Source: Frisingicoccus sp009929615
GTDB lineage: Bacteria > Bacillota > Clostridia > Lachnospirales > Lachnospiraceae
Length of the DNA: 64,000 bases
Reading direction: 5' to 3'
Assembly (NCBI GenBank): GCA_028692275.1
Contig: JAQUXR010000002.1
Location: 89,327 to 153,326, forward strand
This document shows, one piece after another, positions 41,125 through 50,308 of the stretch. The position numbers and the translations under genes were made by a program. Numbering within the stretch: the first letter of the stretch is position 1; every line of letters begins with the position of its first letter. The notes below the pieces were generated by a model. It was not told the DNA's origin. It searched no databases and saw only the letters and a program-made list of their open reading frames with translations.

Positions 41125-42511
41125 ATTTTTTTATTATACTCCGTGCCACAGCCAAACCATTCGCTGAAGCCTGCTGCAGCCCTCGTGTTACGGATGCTCC
41201 GTCACCCATGGCCCTTAAGCCCTGAATATTTGTTTCGAAATCTTCATTTACAAGAACCTTATTGGAATAGAATTTCACTTCCACACCATAGAGCAACGTT
41301 TCCTCACTGGCAATTCCCGGTGTAACCTTATCCAAGGCTTCTATCATTTCTACAATATCCACCATAATACGATGTGGAAATACCAGCGATAAATCTCCCG
41401 GCACTGCATCCTTTAATGTGGCTGTGATATTATTTCGAATCATACGTTCCCGGGTTGTCCGACGGCCTCTTCTGAAATCACCATACCGTTGAACCAGAAT
41501 TCTGCCATCACAAAGCATATTCCCCAGCTGTGCAATATGTTTTCCATATTCTATCGGCGACTTAAAGGGAGAGGTGAAATTTTTCGAAACCAAAATGGCA
41601 AAGTTGGTATTCTTTGTCTTTAAATCCTTAGACTTATAGGCATGTCCGTTGACAACGGACAGCCCCTCATCATAATACTCCGTTGCCACTTCTCCCGATG
41701 GATTGGTACAGAAAACCCGGACTTTATCATCAAAGGTTGGAGTGTAATAGACCAGTTTCGCCTCGTAAAGCTTCTCATTCAATTCTTTCATTATTTCATC
41801 CCGGACTTCTACCCGGACACCGACATCGACCGTGCCTACCCGTGTTTCTATATGATGACTGCTGCAGACATGAGAAAACCATTCAGAGCCCTCTCTTCCT
41901 ATCCCTGCAACAATCTCATCCCCATAAAAACGTTCGTCCTTATCCGTAACAACCCCAATGGCTCTGTTATCCTCCATAAGAATATCCTGAACCATGGTCA
42001 TAAACTGTATTTCAACCCCAGCGGCCATCAGATGCTCCTGTAGCCGGGTATAAATCTTATACCCCTCTTCTGTTCCCAGATGGCGAATCGGACATTCGAT
42101 TAATTTCAAATTCGCCCGAATGGCTTTTGTTCGTATCTTTTCAATGGATTCATAATCATCCAGTCCGTAAACCTTCTTATCGGCTCCGAAATCCAGATAA
42201 ATCTGGTCTGCCTCATTCAAAAGCTCTATTGTTCTTTCATAACCCAGAATTTCCGGAAGATTACCGCCAACATCCGGAGATAATGACAATTTCCCATCGG
42301 AAAATGCGCCTGCACCAGCAAAGCCTGTCGTAATAGAACAAGGCTTACATCCAACGCACTGCCGTGTTGTCCGCTTTGGACAATGGCGGTTTTCAATAGC
42401 CCGGCCTTTTTCAATCATCAAAATCTTCCTATCCGGATGATTTTTTATCAACTCGTATGCACAAAAGATACCGGACGGACCGGCACCTATAATAATCACA
42501 TCATATCTCAT
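41117..42511 (-). CDS. FAD-dependent dehydrogenase (NAD(P)/FAD oxidoreductase)
   Basis: A 464-residue flavoprotein of the COG2509-type group. The N-terminal dinucleotide fold is VIIIGAGPSGIFCAYEL. It is followed by a cysteine-rich insert (HCPKRTTRQCVGCKPC, about 45-60) that may bind a metal or Fe-S cluster. The C-terminal FAD contact is GLRAMGDGASVTRGLQQASANG. Family members occur widely in anaerobes with unknown substrate. I use the ATG at 42511 (GAGAGG eight bases upstream); the longer frame begins with GTG. First gene of the leftward block to rsmI. Confidence 0.85.
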   Translation of the reverse strand: MRYDVIIIGAGPSGIFCAYELIKNHPDRKILMIEKGRAIENRHCPKRTTRQCVGCKPCSITTGFAGAGAFSDGKLSLSPDVGGNLPEILGYERTIELLNEADQIYLDFGADKKVYGLDDYESIEKIRTKAIRANLKLIECPIRHLGTEEGYKIYTRLQEHLMAAGVEIQFMTMVQDILMEDNRAIGVVTDKDERFYGDEIVAGIGREGSEWFSHVCSSHHIETRVGTVDVGVRVEVRDEIMKELNEKLYEAKLVYYTPTFDDKVRVFCTNPSGEVATEYYDEGLSVVNGHAYKSKDLKTKNTNFAILVSKNFTSPFKSPIEYGKHIAQLGNMLCDGRILVQRYGDFRRGRRTTRERMIRNNITATLKDAVPGDLSLVFPHRIMVDIVEMIEALDKVTPGIASEETLLYGVEVKFYSNKVLVNEDFETNIQGLRAMGDGASVTRGLQQASANGLAVARSIIKKYE

Positions 42512-42682
42512 ATTTAACACCTCTCAACGCCTGTTTGGCGAGGATTTTTCATAAACACAGTAATCATATCATATAACTTTTTCTTTTGCAACGAAGGGCC
42601 TGACCGCTCTTGTTTTCCTTCATTTGATATGTTATGATAGTTTGATTATTATAATAACACTAAGGTTAAAGGGGACTTAAAA

Positions 42683-44068
42683 ATGGCTTCATCTACATCG
42701 AATAAACTGGGTACTGAAAAGATTGGAAAACTGCTTTTTCAACTGGCACTTCCGGCAATCACAGCCCAGCTTATTAATATGCTTTATAATATTGTTGACC
42801 GAATTTATATCGGCCATATTGAAGGAATTGGTTCACTGGCTTTAACCGGTGTCGGTGTCTGCTTCCCCATTATCATATTAATCAGTGCTTTTAGCAGCCT
42901 TATCGGCATGGGCGGTGCTCCGCAGGCATCCATACGCATGGGCGAACAAAACACAAAAGAGGCTGAGCACATCCTTGGCAACTGTTTTGCTATTCTCATC
43001 CTGCTTGCCGCTGCACTGACTGCCATCTTCTTAATCTGGGGTGAACCACTGCTTCAGCTTTTCGGTGCCAGCAGTGATACCCTGCCCTATGCTCTGAGCT
43101 ATTTAAATATCTACGTTATCGGAACCTTGTTTGTTATGATTTCTCTGGGATTGAACTCCTTTATTTCCGCCCAGGGCTTTGCAAAGATAAGCATGTTTAC
43201 CGTTATTATCGGTGCTGTCCTCAATATTATCCTGGACCCTGTCCTGATTTTTGTATTTCATATGGGCGTACGGGGTGCCGCGCTGGCAACTATTATTTCC
43301 CAGTGTGTCTCCGCCATCTGGGTTCTTCGCTTTCTGACCGGAAAGAAAACAACCTTAAAAATCCGCTTCTCAAATATGAAACTCTCGGGAAAGATTCTTG
43401 TTCCTGTAATTGCCCTTGGTATGTCACCGTTTATTATGCAGAGTACCGAAAGTCTGCTGAGCATCTGCTTTAACACCTCTCTGCAGAAATATGGTGGAGA
43501 TTTGGCTGTTGGCTCCATGACTATTTTATCAAGTATTATGCAGACGCTTTCCCTGCCTCTGTCCGGTCTGACCCAGGGTGCCCAGCCGATTATCAGTTAT
43601 AATTTCGGTGCCGGTAATAAAGACCGTGTAACCCACACCTTCCGCCTGTTATTCATTTCAGCAGTAACCTTTTCGACCCTTTACTGGTTACTGAATATGA
43701 TTGCACCGGACCTCCTGGTTGGCATATTTGCCAGTGAGCCCGAACTTAAAGAAATGGCTTCCTGGGCACTTCGTATCTATCTGGCTTCAGGATTTATGAT
43801 GGGTATTCAACTTGCATGTCAGCAGACTTTTGTCGCCATTGGACAGGCGAAGATTTCCCTCTTCCTTGCCCTGCTTCGTAAAATTATTCTGCTGATACCG
43901 CTGATTTATATTCTACCGAATTTCTTTGCAAATAAAGTATTTGCTGTTTTTCTGGCCGAGCCAATTTCAGATTTTCTGGCTGCATCAACCACCTTTACCC
44001 TTTTCCGGAGAAGGTTTAACAAAGTATTAAATGAACGAACGCACTTTATAGAAACCAATCAATGCTAG
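42683..44068 (+). CDS. MATE-family multidrug efflux transporter
   Basis: Cation-coupled exporter of 461 residues with twelve predicted helices. The two MATE repeats are recognisable: KLLFQLALPAITAQLINMLYNIVDRIYIGHI at the N-terminus, and the second-half start ALGMSPFIMQSTESLLSICFN. GLTQGAQPIISYNFGAGN marks helix 8. Substrates unknown. GGGGAC precedes the ATG and a strong terminator follows, so it is monocistronic. Confidence 0.93.
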   Translation: MASSTSNKLGTEKIGKLLFQLALPAITAQLINMLYNIVDRIYIGHIEGIGSLALTGVGVCFPIIILISAFSSLIGMGGAPQASIRMGEQNTKEAEHILGNCFAILILLAAALTAIFLIWGEPLLQLFGASSDTLPYALSYLNIYVIGTLFVMISLGLNSFISAQGFAKISMFTVIIGAVLNIILDPVLIFVFHMGVRGAALATIISQCVSAIWVLRFLTGKKTTLKIRFSNMKLSGKILVPVIALGMSPFIMQSTESLLSICFNTSLQKYGGDLAVGSMTILSSIMQTLSLPLSGLTQGAQPIISYNFGAGNKDRVTHTFRLLFISAVTFSTLYWLLNMIAPDLLVGIFASEPELKEMASWALRIYLASGFMMGIQLACQQTFVAIGQAKISLFLALLRKIILLIPLIYILPNFFANKVFAVFLAEPISDFLAASTTFTLFRRRFNKVLNERTHFIETNQC

Positions 44069-44076
44069 AATATATA

Positions 44077-44106
44077 GACCGCTGCTCGAGAGCAGCGGTC
44101 TTTTTT
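44077..44106 (+). terminator. Terminator of the MATE gene
   Basis: A perfect 24-base palindrome (44077-44100) followed by six T, eight bases after the stop codon. Confidence 0.92.
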
Positions 44107-44111
44107 CATAC

Positions 44112-44140
44112 TTGACAACTGGCTTTTATAAGTATATTAT
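44112..44140 (+). promoter_or_regulatory. Promoter of the regulator-ABC exporter operon
   Basis: TTGACA (44112-44117), 17-bp spacer, TATTAT (44135-44140). The TTG is therefore the -35 element and not a start codon. Confidence 0.78.
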
Positions 44141-44186
44141 CATAATTGAGAATATTATTAAATTTGATATTAAAGGAGATGATTTT

Positions 44187-44705
44187 ATCAACTCGGATTT
44201 TACTAAGATAATTATGAACCCCATCCGCCAGAGAATCATTCAATACTTGATTATCCATGGCCAGGGAACTACCGGGGAAATGAAGGCAGAATTGACAGAT
44301 ATTCCACCTGCCAGTCTTTACCGCCATGTTAAGGCCCTGTTCGAAAACAACTGTATTGAAGTTGCAGAAGAACGAAAGGTCCGCGGCACTGTGGAAAAGA
44401 CTTACCGTCTTGTCCAAAATCCTATTGGCGAAGTGACTTCTCAGGATATTTCAATACTTTTTCAAACCGGACTGATGTCTTTGATGGCAACGTTTCAGGC
44501 CTATTTTTCCAATCCGGATGCTGACCCTCAAAAGGATTTACTCAGCCTTTCAACCTCGACACTGCTGCTCACTGATGAAGAATTTATGGATATGATGCAA
44601 AAAATCGGATCCATTTTCAATGAAGTTATTTATAATAAAGCGGGCGAGGGACGAAAAGAAAGGCGTATTACCTTCATCTCTTCCCCATGTGAAAAGGAGG
44701 AATAA
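44187..44705 (+). CDS. Winged-helix transcriptional regulator, probable AUC start
   Basis: An ArsR-like helix-turn-helix regulator of about 172 residues. The DNA-binding region is MNPIRQRIIQYLIIHGQGTTGEM, then PPASLYRHVKALFENN as recognition helix, then the wing KVRGTVEKTYRL. The C-terminal half is a helical ligand/dimer domain. AAAGGAG (44172-44178) is eight bases before an ATC at 44187, exactly where related regulators begin (M-N-S-x-F). The first in-frame ATG is only at 44214, and the upstream TTG is the promoter -35. So either AUC is used, or the ATG at 44214 is, or one base is wrong. It probably autoregulates the downstream ABC genes, three bases away. Confidence 0.72.
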   Translation: MNSDFTKIIMNPIRQRIIQYLIIHGQGTTGEMKAELTDIPPASLYRHVKALFENNCIEVAEERKVRGTVEKTYRLVQNPIGEVTSQDISILFQTGLMSLMATFQAYFSNPDADPQKDLLSLSTSTLLLTDEEFMDMMQKIGSIFNEVIYNKAGEGRKERRITFISSPCEKEE

Positions 44706-44707
44706 CC

Positions 44708-45430
44708 ATGCTCAGTATTAAAAATCTAACGAAAACCTATAAAGGTGGTAAAACTGCGGTTTCTCATCTAAATCTGGAAGTGGAAGCCGGTGATATCTAC
44801 GGATTTATCGGGCATAACGGAGCCGGTAAGACGACCACCATTAAGGCCGTTGTCGGCATTATCGATTTTGAAGAAGGCGATGTCCATATTGATGGTATTT
44901 CCATTAAAGATGACCCGCTTCTGTGCAAATCAAAACTGGCTTACATTCCTGATAATCCTGATTTATACGAATACTTAACCGGCATCCAGTACCTTAATTT
45001 TATGGCAGATATTTTTCACATTTCAAAAGCCGACCGGGAAGAGCGTATTAAAAATCACTGTGAGGCCTTTGAACTCACCAGTTCTCTGGGTGATTTGATT
45101 TCATCCTACTCTCACGGTATGAAACAGAAGCTGGCTATTATTGGGGCACTTATTCACAAACCTGACCTCCTGATACTTGATGAACCCTTTGTCGGACTGG
45201 ACCCGAAGGCTGCTCTCACCCTTAAAAATATCATGCATGAAATGTGCGATGAGGGAAAAGCCATTTTCTTCTCAACCCACGTACTTGATGTGGCCGAAAA
45301 ACTTTGTAATAAAGTTGCTATTATAAAAAATGGCCAGCTCATTGCTTCCGGAAATATAAACGAACTGACCAAAGGTGAATCCCTCGAATCCGTATTTATG
45401 GAGGTGGTCTCTAATGTTGAAACAAATTAA
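44708..45430 (+). CDS. ABC transporter ATP-binding protein (exporter type)
   Basis: ATPase subunit of 240 residues, of the bacitracin/lantibiotic-exporter-like CcmA group. Walker A is GHNGAGKTT near 37, the Q-loop region contains YIPDNPDLYEYLTG, the signature is SYSHGMKQKL (a degenerate LSGGQ as common in this group), Walker B is LLILDEPFVGLDP, and the switch is FSTHVLD. AAAAGGAGG precedes the ATG. It overlaps the permease gene by 17 bases. Substrate unknown. Confidence 0.92.
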   Translation: MLSIKNLTKTYKGGKTAVSHLNLEVEAGDIYGFIGHNGAGKTTTIKAVVGIIDFEEGDVHIDGISIKDDPLLCKSKLAYIPDNPDLYEYLTGIQYLNFMADIFHISKADREERIKNHCEAFELTSSLGDLISSYSHGMKQKLAIIGALIHKPDLLILDEPFVGLDPKAALTLKNIMHEMCDEGKAIFFSTHVLDVAEKLCNKVAIIKNGQLIASGNINELTKGESLESVFMEVVSNVETN

Positions 45431-47000
45431 ACAACTGACAACCTTACAACTCTGTAATTTATTCGGTTTAAATGAAATCCGCCACACCCGTGACAAAGGC
45501 AAAAAAGAACGTTATACACTCATGACTCTGGTCTGGTTACTGCTGATTGCTATGCTTGTTTTCTATATTGCCATTTTATCAAATGCTTTTATATCCTTAG
45601 GCATGGCCGAGATTATACCTATTTATCTCTATACAATTACCTGCCTTGTTATTTTGATGTTTTCATTCTTTAAAGCCTCCGGCGTTATTTTCCAGATGAA
45701 CAGCTTTGAAATTCTTGTTTCTCTGCCTTTATCAAAGTCTGCTATTATCGTCAGTCGCTTTTTAACCATGTATTCGACGAATCTTCTTCTGAGCTTTTTG
45801 GTTATGATTCCCGGCACGATTATTTATGGTCTTTCCGTCCATCCCGGCCTGCTCTTCTATATCTTCAGTTTTATTGGAACCCTTTTCCTTCCATTGCTTC
45901 CAATGACTCTTTCTACGGCCATTGGTACAGTAATTACAGCTATCGGCTCCCGGATGAAACATAAGAGTCTAGCCAGCGGCGGCATGATTATTCTTTTCGC
46001 CATCGCTGTTATTATAGCGAACACCATTGTCTCTAACCAGTCATCTATGCTGACACCGGATATGCTCAAAAACATAGCGGCCACGGTTACCTCGCAGATT
46101 GGGGCATTATATCCGCCCGCCATCTGGTTCGGGAATGCTGTCCTTCACTCAGATATACTGGCTCTTTTTGCCCTGGTTAGTCTGTCTGCTGCAGTTTTTA
46201 TTCTTATGGCGGTCATTATACAAAAATACTTTTTGACGATTTGTACCGCACTGAATGCAACCTCTACGAAAAATAATTATAAACTGCAGAGCCTCTCTGC
46301 CGCTTCACCGCTGAAGGCTCTCTGGCAAAAAGAACTAAAACGTTATTTTGCTTCCAGCGTCTATATCAGCAACACGATTATTGGTTATCTGATGATGGTG
46401 CTGGTACCTGTCGCCCTGCTTGTTGCAGGCATTGACAAAATGGAACTTATGTTTCAGTGTCCCGGTATGATTGAAAAAATTCTTCCGCTTATCCTTGGTA
46501 TCATAGCCGGAATTATGCCATCGACATCCTGTTCCATCTCTATGGAAGGAAAAAACTGGTGGCTCGCTCAGACACTTCCGATAAAAAGCAAAACCCTTTA
46601 CGACAGCAAGATTCTCACGCACTTATCCGTTGTTTTTCCTTTTTATCTGGTCGCATTGATTTTGAGCTGGATTGCACTAAAACCATCGCTTCTTTCCACC
46701 CTTTGGTTAATTCTTATACCCGGAGTTTATATCCTGTTTTCTTCCGTTGCCGGTATTACGATTAACCTGTTATTCCCTGTGCTTGTCTGGGAAAATGAAA
46801 CGCGCATTGTAAAACAGAGTGCCTCTACTATGGTGACTATGCTTATTGATTTCATAATCTGTCTGCCGCCGATTGCTGCTGTTTTCCTTTTGAAAAATAT
46901 CCCTGTCGACCTGATTATGGGTATCACACTAATTGTTTTGGCATTACTCACAGGAATTCTATACACCTCAAATAACAGGAAACCTATTCTTCGGACATAA
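45414..47000 (+). CDS. ABC exporter permease, large membrane protein
   Basis: A 528-residue integral membrane protein with about twelve hydrophobic segments in two halves joined by a hydrophilic stretch (about 285-305). It resembles ABC-2-type permeases of the YhaP/EscB-like group but I cannot name a closer family. The ATG at 45414 has GGAGGTGG upstream; the frame is open further only within the ATPase gene. Partner of the ATPase and under the same regulator, so a drug, peptide or lipid exporter is the natural inference. Confidence 0.78.
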   Translation: MLKQIKQLTTLQLCNLFGLNEIRHTRDKGKKERYTLMTLVWLLLIAMLVFYIAILSNAFISLGMAEIIPIYLYTITCLVILMFSFFKASGVIFQMNSFEILVSLPLSKSAIIVSRFLTMYSTNLLLSFLVMIPGTIIYGLSVHPGLLFYIFSFIGTLFLPLLPMTLSTAIGTVITAIGSRMKHKSLASGGMIILFAIAVIIANTIVSNQSSMLTPDMLKNIAATVTSQIGALYPPAIWFGNAVLHSDILALFALVSLSAAVFILMAVIIQKYFLTICTALNATSTKNNYKLQSLSAASPLKALWQKELKRYFASSVYISNTIIGYLMMVLVPVALLVAGIDKMELMFQCPGMIEKILPLILGIIAGIMPSTSCSISMEGKNWWLAQTLPIKSKTLYDSKILTHLSVVFPFYLVALILSWIALKPSLLSTLWLILIPGVYILFSSVAGITINLLFPVLVWENETRIVKQSASTMVTMLIDFIICLPPIAAVFLLKNIPVDLIMGITLIVLALLTGILYTSNNRKPILRT

Positions 47001-47004
47001 TAGC

Positions 47005-47043
47005 AAAGAAGCTCAGGGAAATAATTTCCTGAGCTTCTTTTAT
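47005..47043. terminator. Bidirectional terminator between the ABC exporter and dut
   Basis: A 13-bp stem (47005-47017 with 47028-47040), with further A/T pairing in the loop, followed by T on both strands. Confidence 0.88.
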
Positions 47044-47050
47044 AAATTTT

Positions 47051-47494
47051 TTATTTTGTTCCTGTAGAACCGAAACCACCCTGGCCTCGTTTTGTATCAT
47101 CCAACTCCTCTGACAGCATATATTCTGCTGTCAAAAAGGGCGTAATAACCATCTGGGCAATCCGTTCTCCATGCTCTACTTCAACAGCCGCACGGGAATG
47201 ATTATGCAATGGAACCATAACTTCTCCACGATAATCTGAATCAACAACACCAACCTTGTTCGCAGGTGCCAGGCCTTTTTTTGTAGCCAGACCACTGCGT
47301 GCATAAATAAGTCCTGCGTAGCCTTCCGGAATTGCCATAGCCAGACCGGTCTTTACCAAAAGGGTCTCTCCCGGCTGAATCGTTACTGTTTCATCCATGC
47401 AGGCATACAGATCTGAACCTGCACTATATTCACTTCCATAAGTCGGCAGAATAGCCTTCTCATTAAGCTTTTTAACTTTTACTTGCTGCTTCAT
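47051..47494 (-). CDS. dut: dUTP diphosphatase
   Basis: Hydrolyses dUTP to dUMP, keeping uracil out of DNA and feeding dTMP synthesis. 147 residues, trimeric type. All five motifs are visible: AGSDLYA, YARSGLATKKGL, GVVDSDYRGE (catalytic aspartate), RIAQMVI, and the C-terminal RGQGGFGSTG. It follows nrdG by 11 bp, so dNTP synthesis and dUTP clearance are on one transcript. Confidence 0.96.
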   Translation of the reverse strand: MKQQVKVKKLNEKAILPTYGSEYSAGSDLYACMDETVTIQPGETLLVKTGLAMAIPEGYAGLIYARSGLATKKGLAPANKVGVVDSDYRGEVMVPLHNHSRAAVEVEHGERIAQMVITPFLTAEYMLSEELDDTKRGQGGFGSTGTK

Positions 47495-47505
47495 CTATAT
47501 TCTCC

Positions 47506-48033
47506 CTATTCGTAACCTTCCACAAGAACAACTGCCTTTGCTTCTAAAGACGCCTGAACATCTATGGTCCGCTGATTTGCCGAACCTTTAAAACGCTTGC
47601 TCACATCTTTTTGTTCTTCAACAAACTCACCATCGACTAAAACATCGATATATGAAAGCATTTCTTTCGTTTCCGGCCAGTCTTCAACCATCCGTCCAAC
47701 AATATCACGGTCAAACAGGTATCCCGAAAAACACCAGATGGATTTCTTCGGATATACTTCCCGAACCTTGCGAAGAAGCGGCAGTAGTCCCTGCTGATTC
47801 ATCCGTTCAAAAGGCTCTCCGCCGAGAACCGTGAGTCCCCAGATATAATCCGGCTCCAGATATTTTAGAATTTGACTGATCGTTTCTTCTGTAAATGGTT
47901 TGCCATAATTAAAATCCCAGGCTTCTTCATTAAAGCAGTTTTTGCACCGATGGGTACAGCCGCTTACAAAAAGTGAAATTCGAATGCCGGGACCATTGGC
48001 AACATCATATTGTTTTATATCTGCATAATTCAT
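47506..48033 (-). CDS. nrdG: Anaerobic ribonucleotide reductase activating protein
   Basis: Radical-SAM enzyme that installs the glycyl radical on NrdD. 175 residues. The [4Fe-4S] ligands are C26, C30 and C33 in SGCTHRCKNCFN, followed by the SAM-binding VLGGEPFE. It starts nine bases after nrdD. Confidence 0.96.
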   Translation of the reverse strand: MNYADIKQYDVANGPGIRISLFVSGCTHRCKNCFNEEAWDFNYGKPFTEETISQILKYLEPDYIWGLTVLGGEPFERMNQQGLLPLLRKVREVYPKKSIWCFSGYLFDRDIVGRMVEDWPETKEMLSYIDVLVDGEFVEEQKDVSKRFKGSANQRTIDVQASLEAKAVVLVEGYE

Positions 48034-48042
48034 AATTTACCT

Positions 48043-50169
48043 CTAAATGTGAAGCACACGGGAAGCAATTTCCTTTGTCTTACCTACATTCCAGAAATTT
48101 TCTCCCAGATATCCGCAGGTACGACGTGTAACATTCATCTTGGCATGGTCTTTATTACCACACTGTGGGCATTCCCATTCCAAATCATCATTAATAATAA
48201 TCTCTCCATCAAAACCACATACATGGCAGTAATCGGATTTTGTATTAAATTCGGCATACTGAATATTATCGTAAATAAATTTCACGATTTCTTCCAGTGC
48301 TTCCAGGTTATGGCGCATATTTGGAATCTCTACATAAGAAATTGCACCGCCGGCTGAAATCTTCTGGAACTGGCTTTCAAAACTGAATTTGCTGAAAGCA
48401 TCAATCTTTTCACGAACATCCACATGGTAGGAATTTGTATAATAACCTTTATCTGTAACATCTTTAATCACACCAAAGCGTTCCATATCAATCCGTGCAA
48501 AACGGTAACAGAGGGATTCTGCCGGTGTTCCATAAAGGCTGAAATCAATACCTGTTTCCTGTTTCCAACGATCTGTTGCTGAACGAAGATGATTCATAAC
48601 TCTTAATGCAAAGTCCTGACCTTCAGGTGTTGTATGACTTACACCCTTCATTACCTTAGTCACTTCATATAAGCCGATATAGCCTAAGGAAATGGTTGAA
48701 TATCCACCATGAAGTAATTTATCAATCTTTTCACCCTTTTCGAGGCGGGCAATAGCACCATACTGCCAATGAATCGGGCTGACATCGGATAAGGTTCCTT
48801 CCAGTGCTTTATGGCGGCACATCAAGGCTTCAAAACACAAATCCAGGCGCTCATCGAAAATCTCCCAGAATTTATCTTCATCACCACGGGCAACAATACC
48901 CATCTGTGGCAGATTCAGGCTGACAACCCCCTGATTAAAACGGCCTTCAAATTTATACTGGCCATTCTCATCTTTCCATGGTGTAAGGAAGCTTCGGCAG
49001 CCCATCGGGCTATAAACATTACCTTCATAATTCTCACGCATCTTTTTAGCAGAGATATAATCCGGATATAAACGTTTTGATGAACAACGTACAGCCATCT
49101 TTGTAATATAGTCATACTTTCCACCCTTCAGGCAGTTATGTTCATCCAATACGTAAACCAGTTTAGGGAATGCAGGTGTGACATAAACGCCCTTCTCATT
49201 CTTAATACCTTCCAGACGCTGACGAAGAATCTCTTCAACAATCAGTGCATTCTCTTCAATATATTCATCTTTAGGATCCAAATTTAAAAATACAGTTACA
49301 AATGGGGACTGACCATTGGTTGTCATCAATGTATTAATCTGATACTGAATCGTCTGAACACCGGAGCGAAGTTCATCCATCAGACGAGTCTTCACTAAAC
49401 CTTCAATCGTATCTTCATCCAGCTTGTCTCCATACTGCTCAACAATCTGTCCTTTATATTTATTATAACTTTTCCGTAAATACTTTCCGAGATGGCGTAC
49501 ATCTACAGACTGTCCACCATACTGGCTACTTGCTACGGCTGAAATAATCTGGGTCAAAACTGTACATGCAACCTGAAAACTCTTAGGGCTTTCAATAAGT
49601 TTTCCATTCATCACTGTGCCATTCTCCAGCATATCCTGAACATTAATCAGGCAGCAGTTGAAAATTGGCTGAACAAAGTAATCTGCATCATGAAAATGAA
49701 GCACACCTTCTTCATGAGCCTTTGCAATCTTCTCCGGCAACAGCATACGACGGGTCAAATCTTTAGATACCTCACCCGCAATCAAATCTCTCTGTGTTGA
49801 TGCCACAATCGCATTCTTATTTGAATTCTCTTCCATGACATCTTTATTACTATTTTTAATCAGACTTAAAATAGAATCGTCTGTTGTATTCGCTCTTCGT
49901 ACTAATTCTCTCTGATATCTGTAAATAATATAAGTTTTGGCCAGATCAAATTTCCCCTCGGCCATCAGTTTTTGTTCAATAATATCCTGAATATCCTCCA
50001 CCAGCATACGCTTACGATGGCGTGTTTCAATATACTCGACAATGCCTTCAATCATCTCTTCGGAAATCTTCTCTTCCGGTGGCACTTCGTCATTCGCCTT
50101 TGTTATGGCAACAATAATCTTACTTCGATCATAATTCACTTCGCGGCCGTCCCGCTTAATAACTATCAT
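48043..50169 (-). CDS. nrdD: Anaerobic ribonucleoside-triphosphate reductase
   Basis: Oxygen-sensitive class III reductase making dNTPs from NTPs. 708 residues. An ATP-cone lies at the N-terminus (KRDGREVNYDRSKI...), and the C-terminal zinc site is built from CHVCG and CPQCG. The glycyl-radical loop RRTCGYLGEN sits close to the C-terminus. The glycine in TCGYLG is the expected radical site. Three-gene transcript with nrdG and dut, typical of a strict or facultative anaerobe. I looked for an NrdR box and did not see a convincing one. Confidence 0.97.
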   Translation of the reverse strand: MIVIKRDGREVNYDRSKIIVAITKANDEVPPEEKISEEMIEGIVEYIETRHRKRMLVEDIQDIIEQKLMAEGKFDLAKTYIIYRYQRELVRRANTTDDSILSLIKNSNKDVMEENSNKNAIVASTQRDLIAGEVSKDLTRRMLLPEKIAKAHEEGVLHFHDADYFVQPIFNCCLINVQDMLENGTVMNGKLIESPKSFQVACTVLTQIISAVASSQYGGQSVDVRHLGKYLRKSYNKYKGQIVEQYGDKLDEDTIEGLVKTRLMDELRSGVQTIQYQINTLMTTNGQSPFVTVFLNLDPKDEYIEENALIVEEILRQRLEGIKNEKGVYVTPAFPKLVYVLDEHNCLKGGKYDYITKMAVRCSSKRLYPDYISAKKMRENYEGNVYSPMGCRSFLTPWKDENGQYKFEGRFNQGVVSLNLPQMGIVARGDEDKFWEIFDERLDLCFEALMCRHKALEGTLSDVSPIHWQYGAIARLEKGEKIDKLLHGGYSTISLGYIGLYEVTKVMKGVSHTTPEGQDFALRVMNHLRSATDRWKQETGIDFSLYGTPAESLCYRFARIDMERFGVIKDVTDKGYYTNSYHVDVREKIDAFSKFSFESQFQKISAGGAISYVEIPNMRHNLEALEEIVKFIYDNIQYAEFNTKSDYCHVCGFDGEIIINDDLEWECPQCGNKDHAKMNVTRRTCGYLGENFWNVGKTKEIASRVLHI

Positions 50170-50263
50170 AACTTTCCTCCCTAAATTTTTCTTTCAGTAA
50201 TGACTCTAGGCTATTATATCACCACTCTATCTAAAAATCCACAACAAAATACAAAATATGGGT

Positions 50264-50301
50264 AAAAAAACACACCCAGCACAACATGTTGTGCTAGGTG
50301 T
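50264..50301 (-). terminator. Terminator of the metF-metH operon
   Basis: On the minus strand, an 18-base palindrome (50278-50295) extended by a 5-bp outer stem (one mismatch between) is followed by seven T (50264-50270), eight bases after the metH stop codon. Confidence 0.88.
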
Positions 50302-50308
50302 CTATCCT

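Noticed and set aside
44112..44186. N-terminal extension of the winged-helix regulator from TTG 44112
   Set aside because: The TTG is the -35 box of a well-matched promoter, and a good ribosome binding site lies 60 bases downstream.
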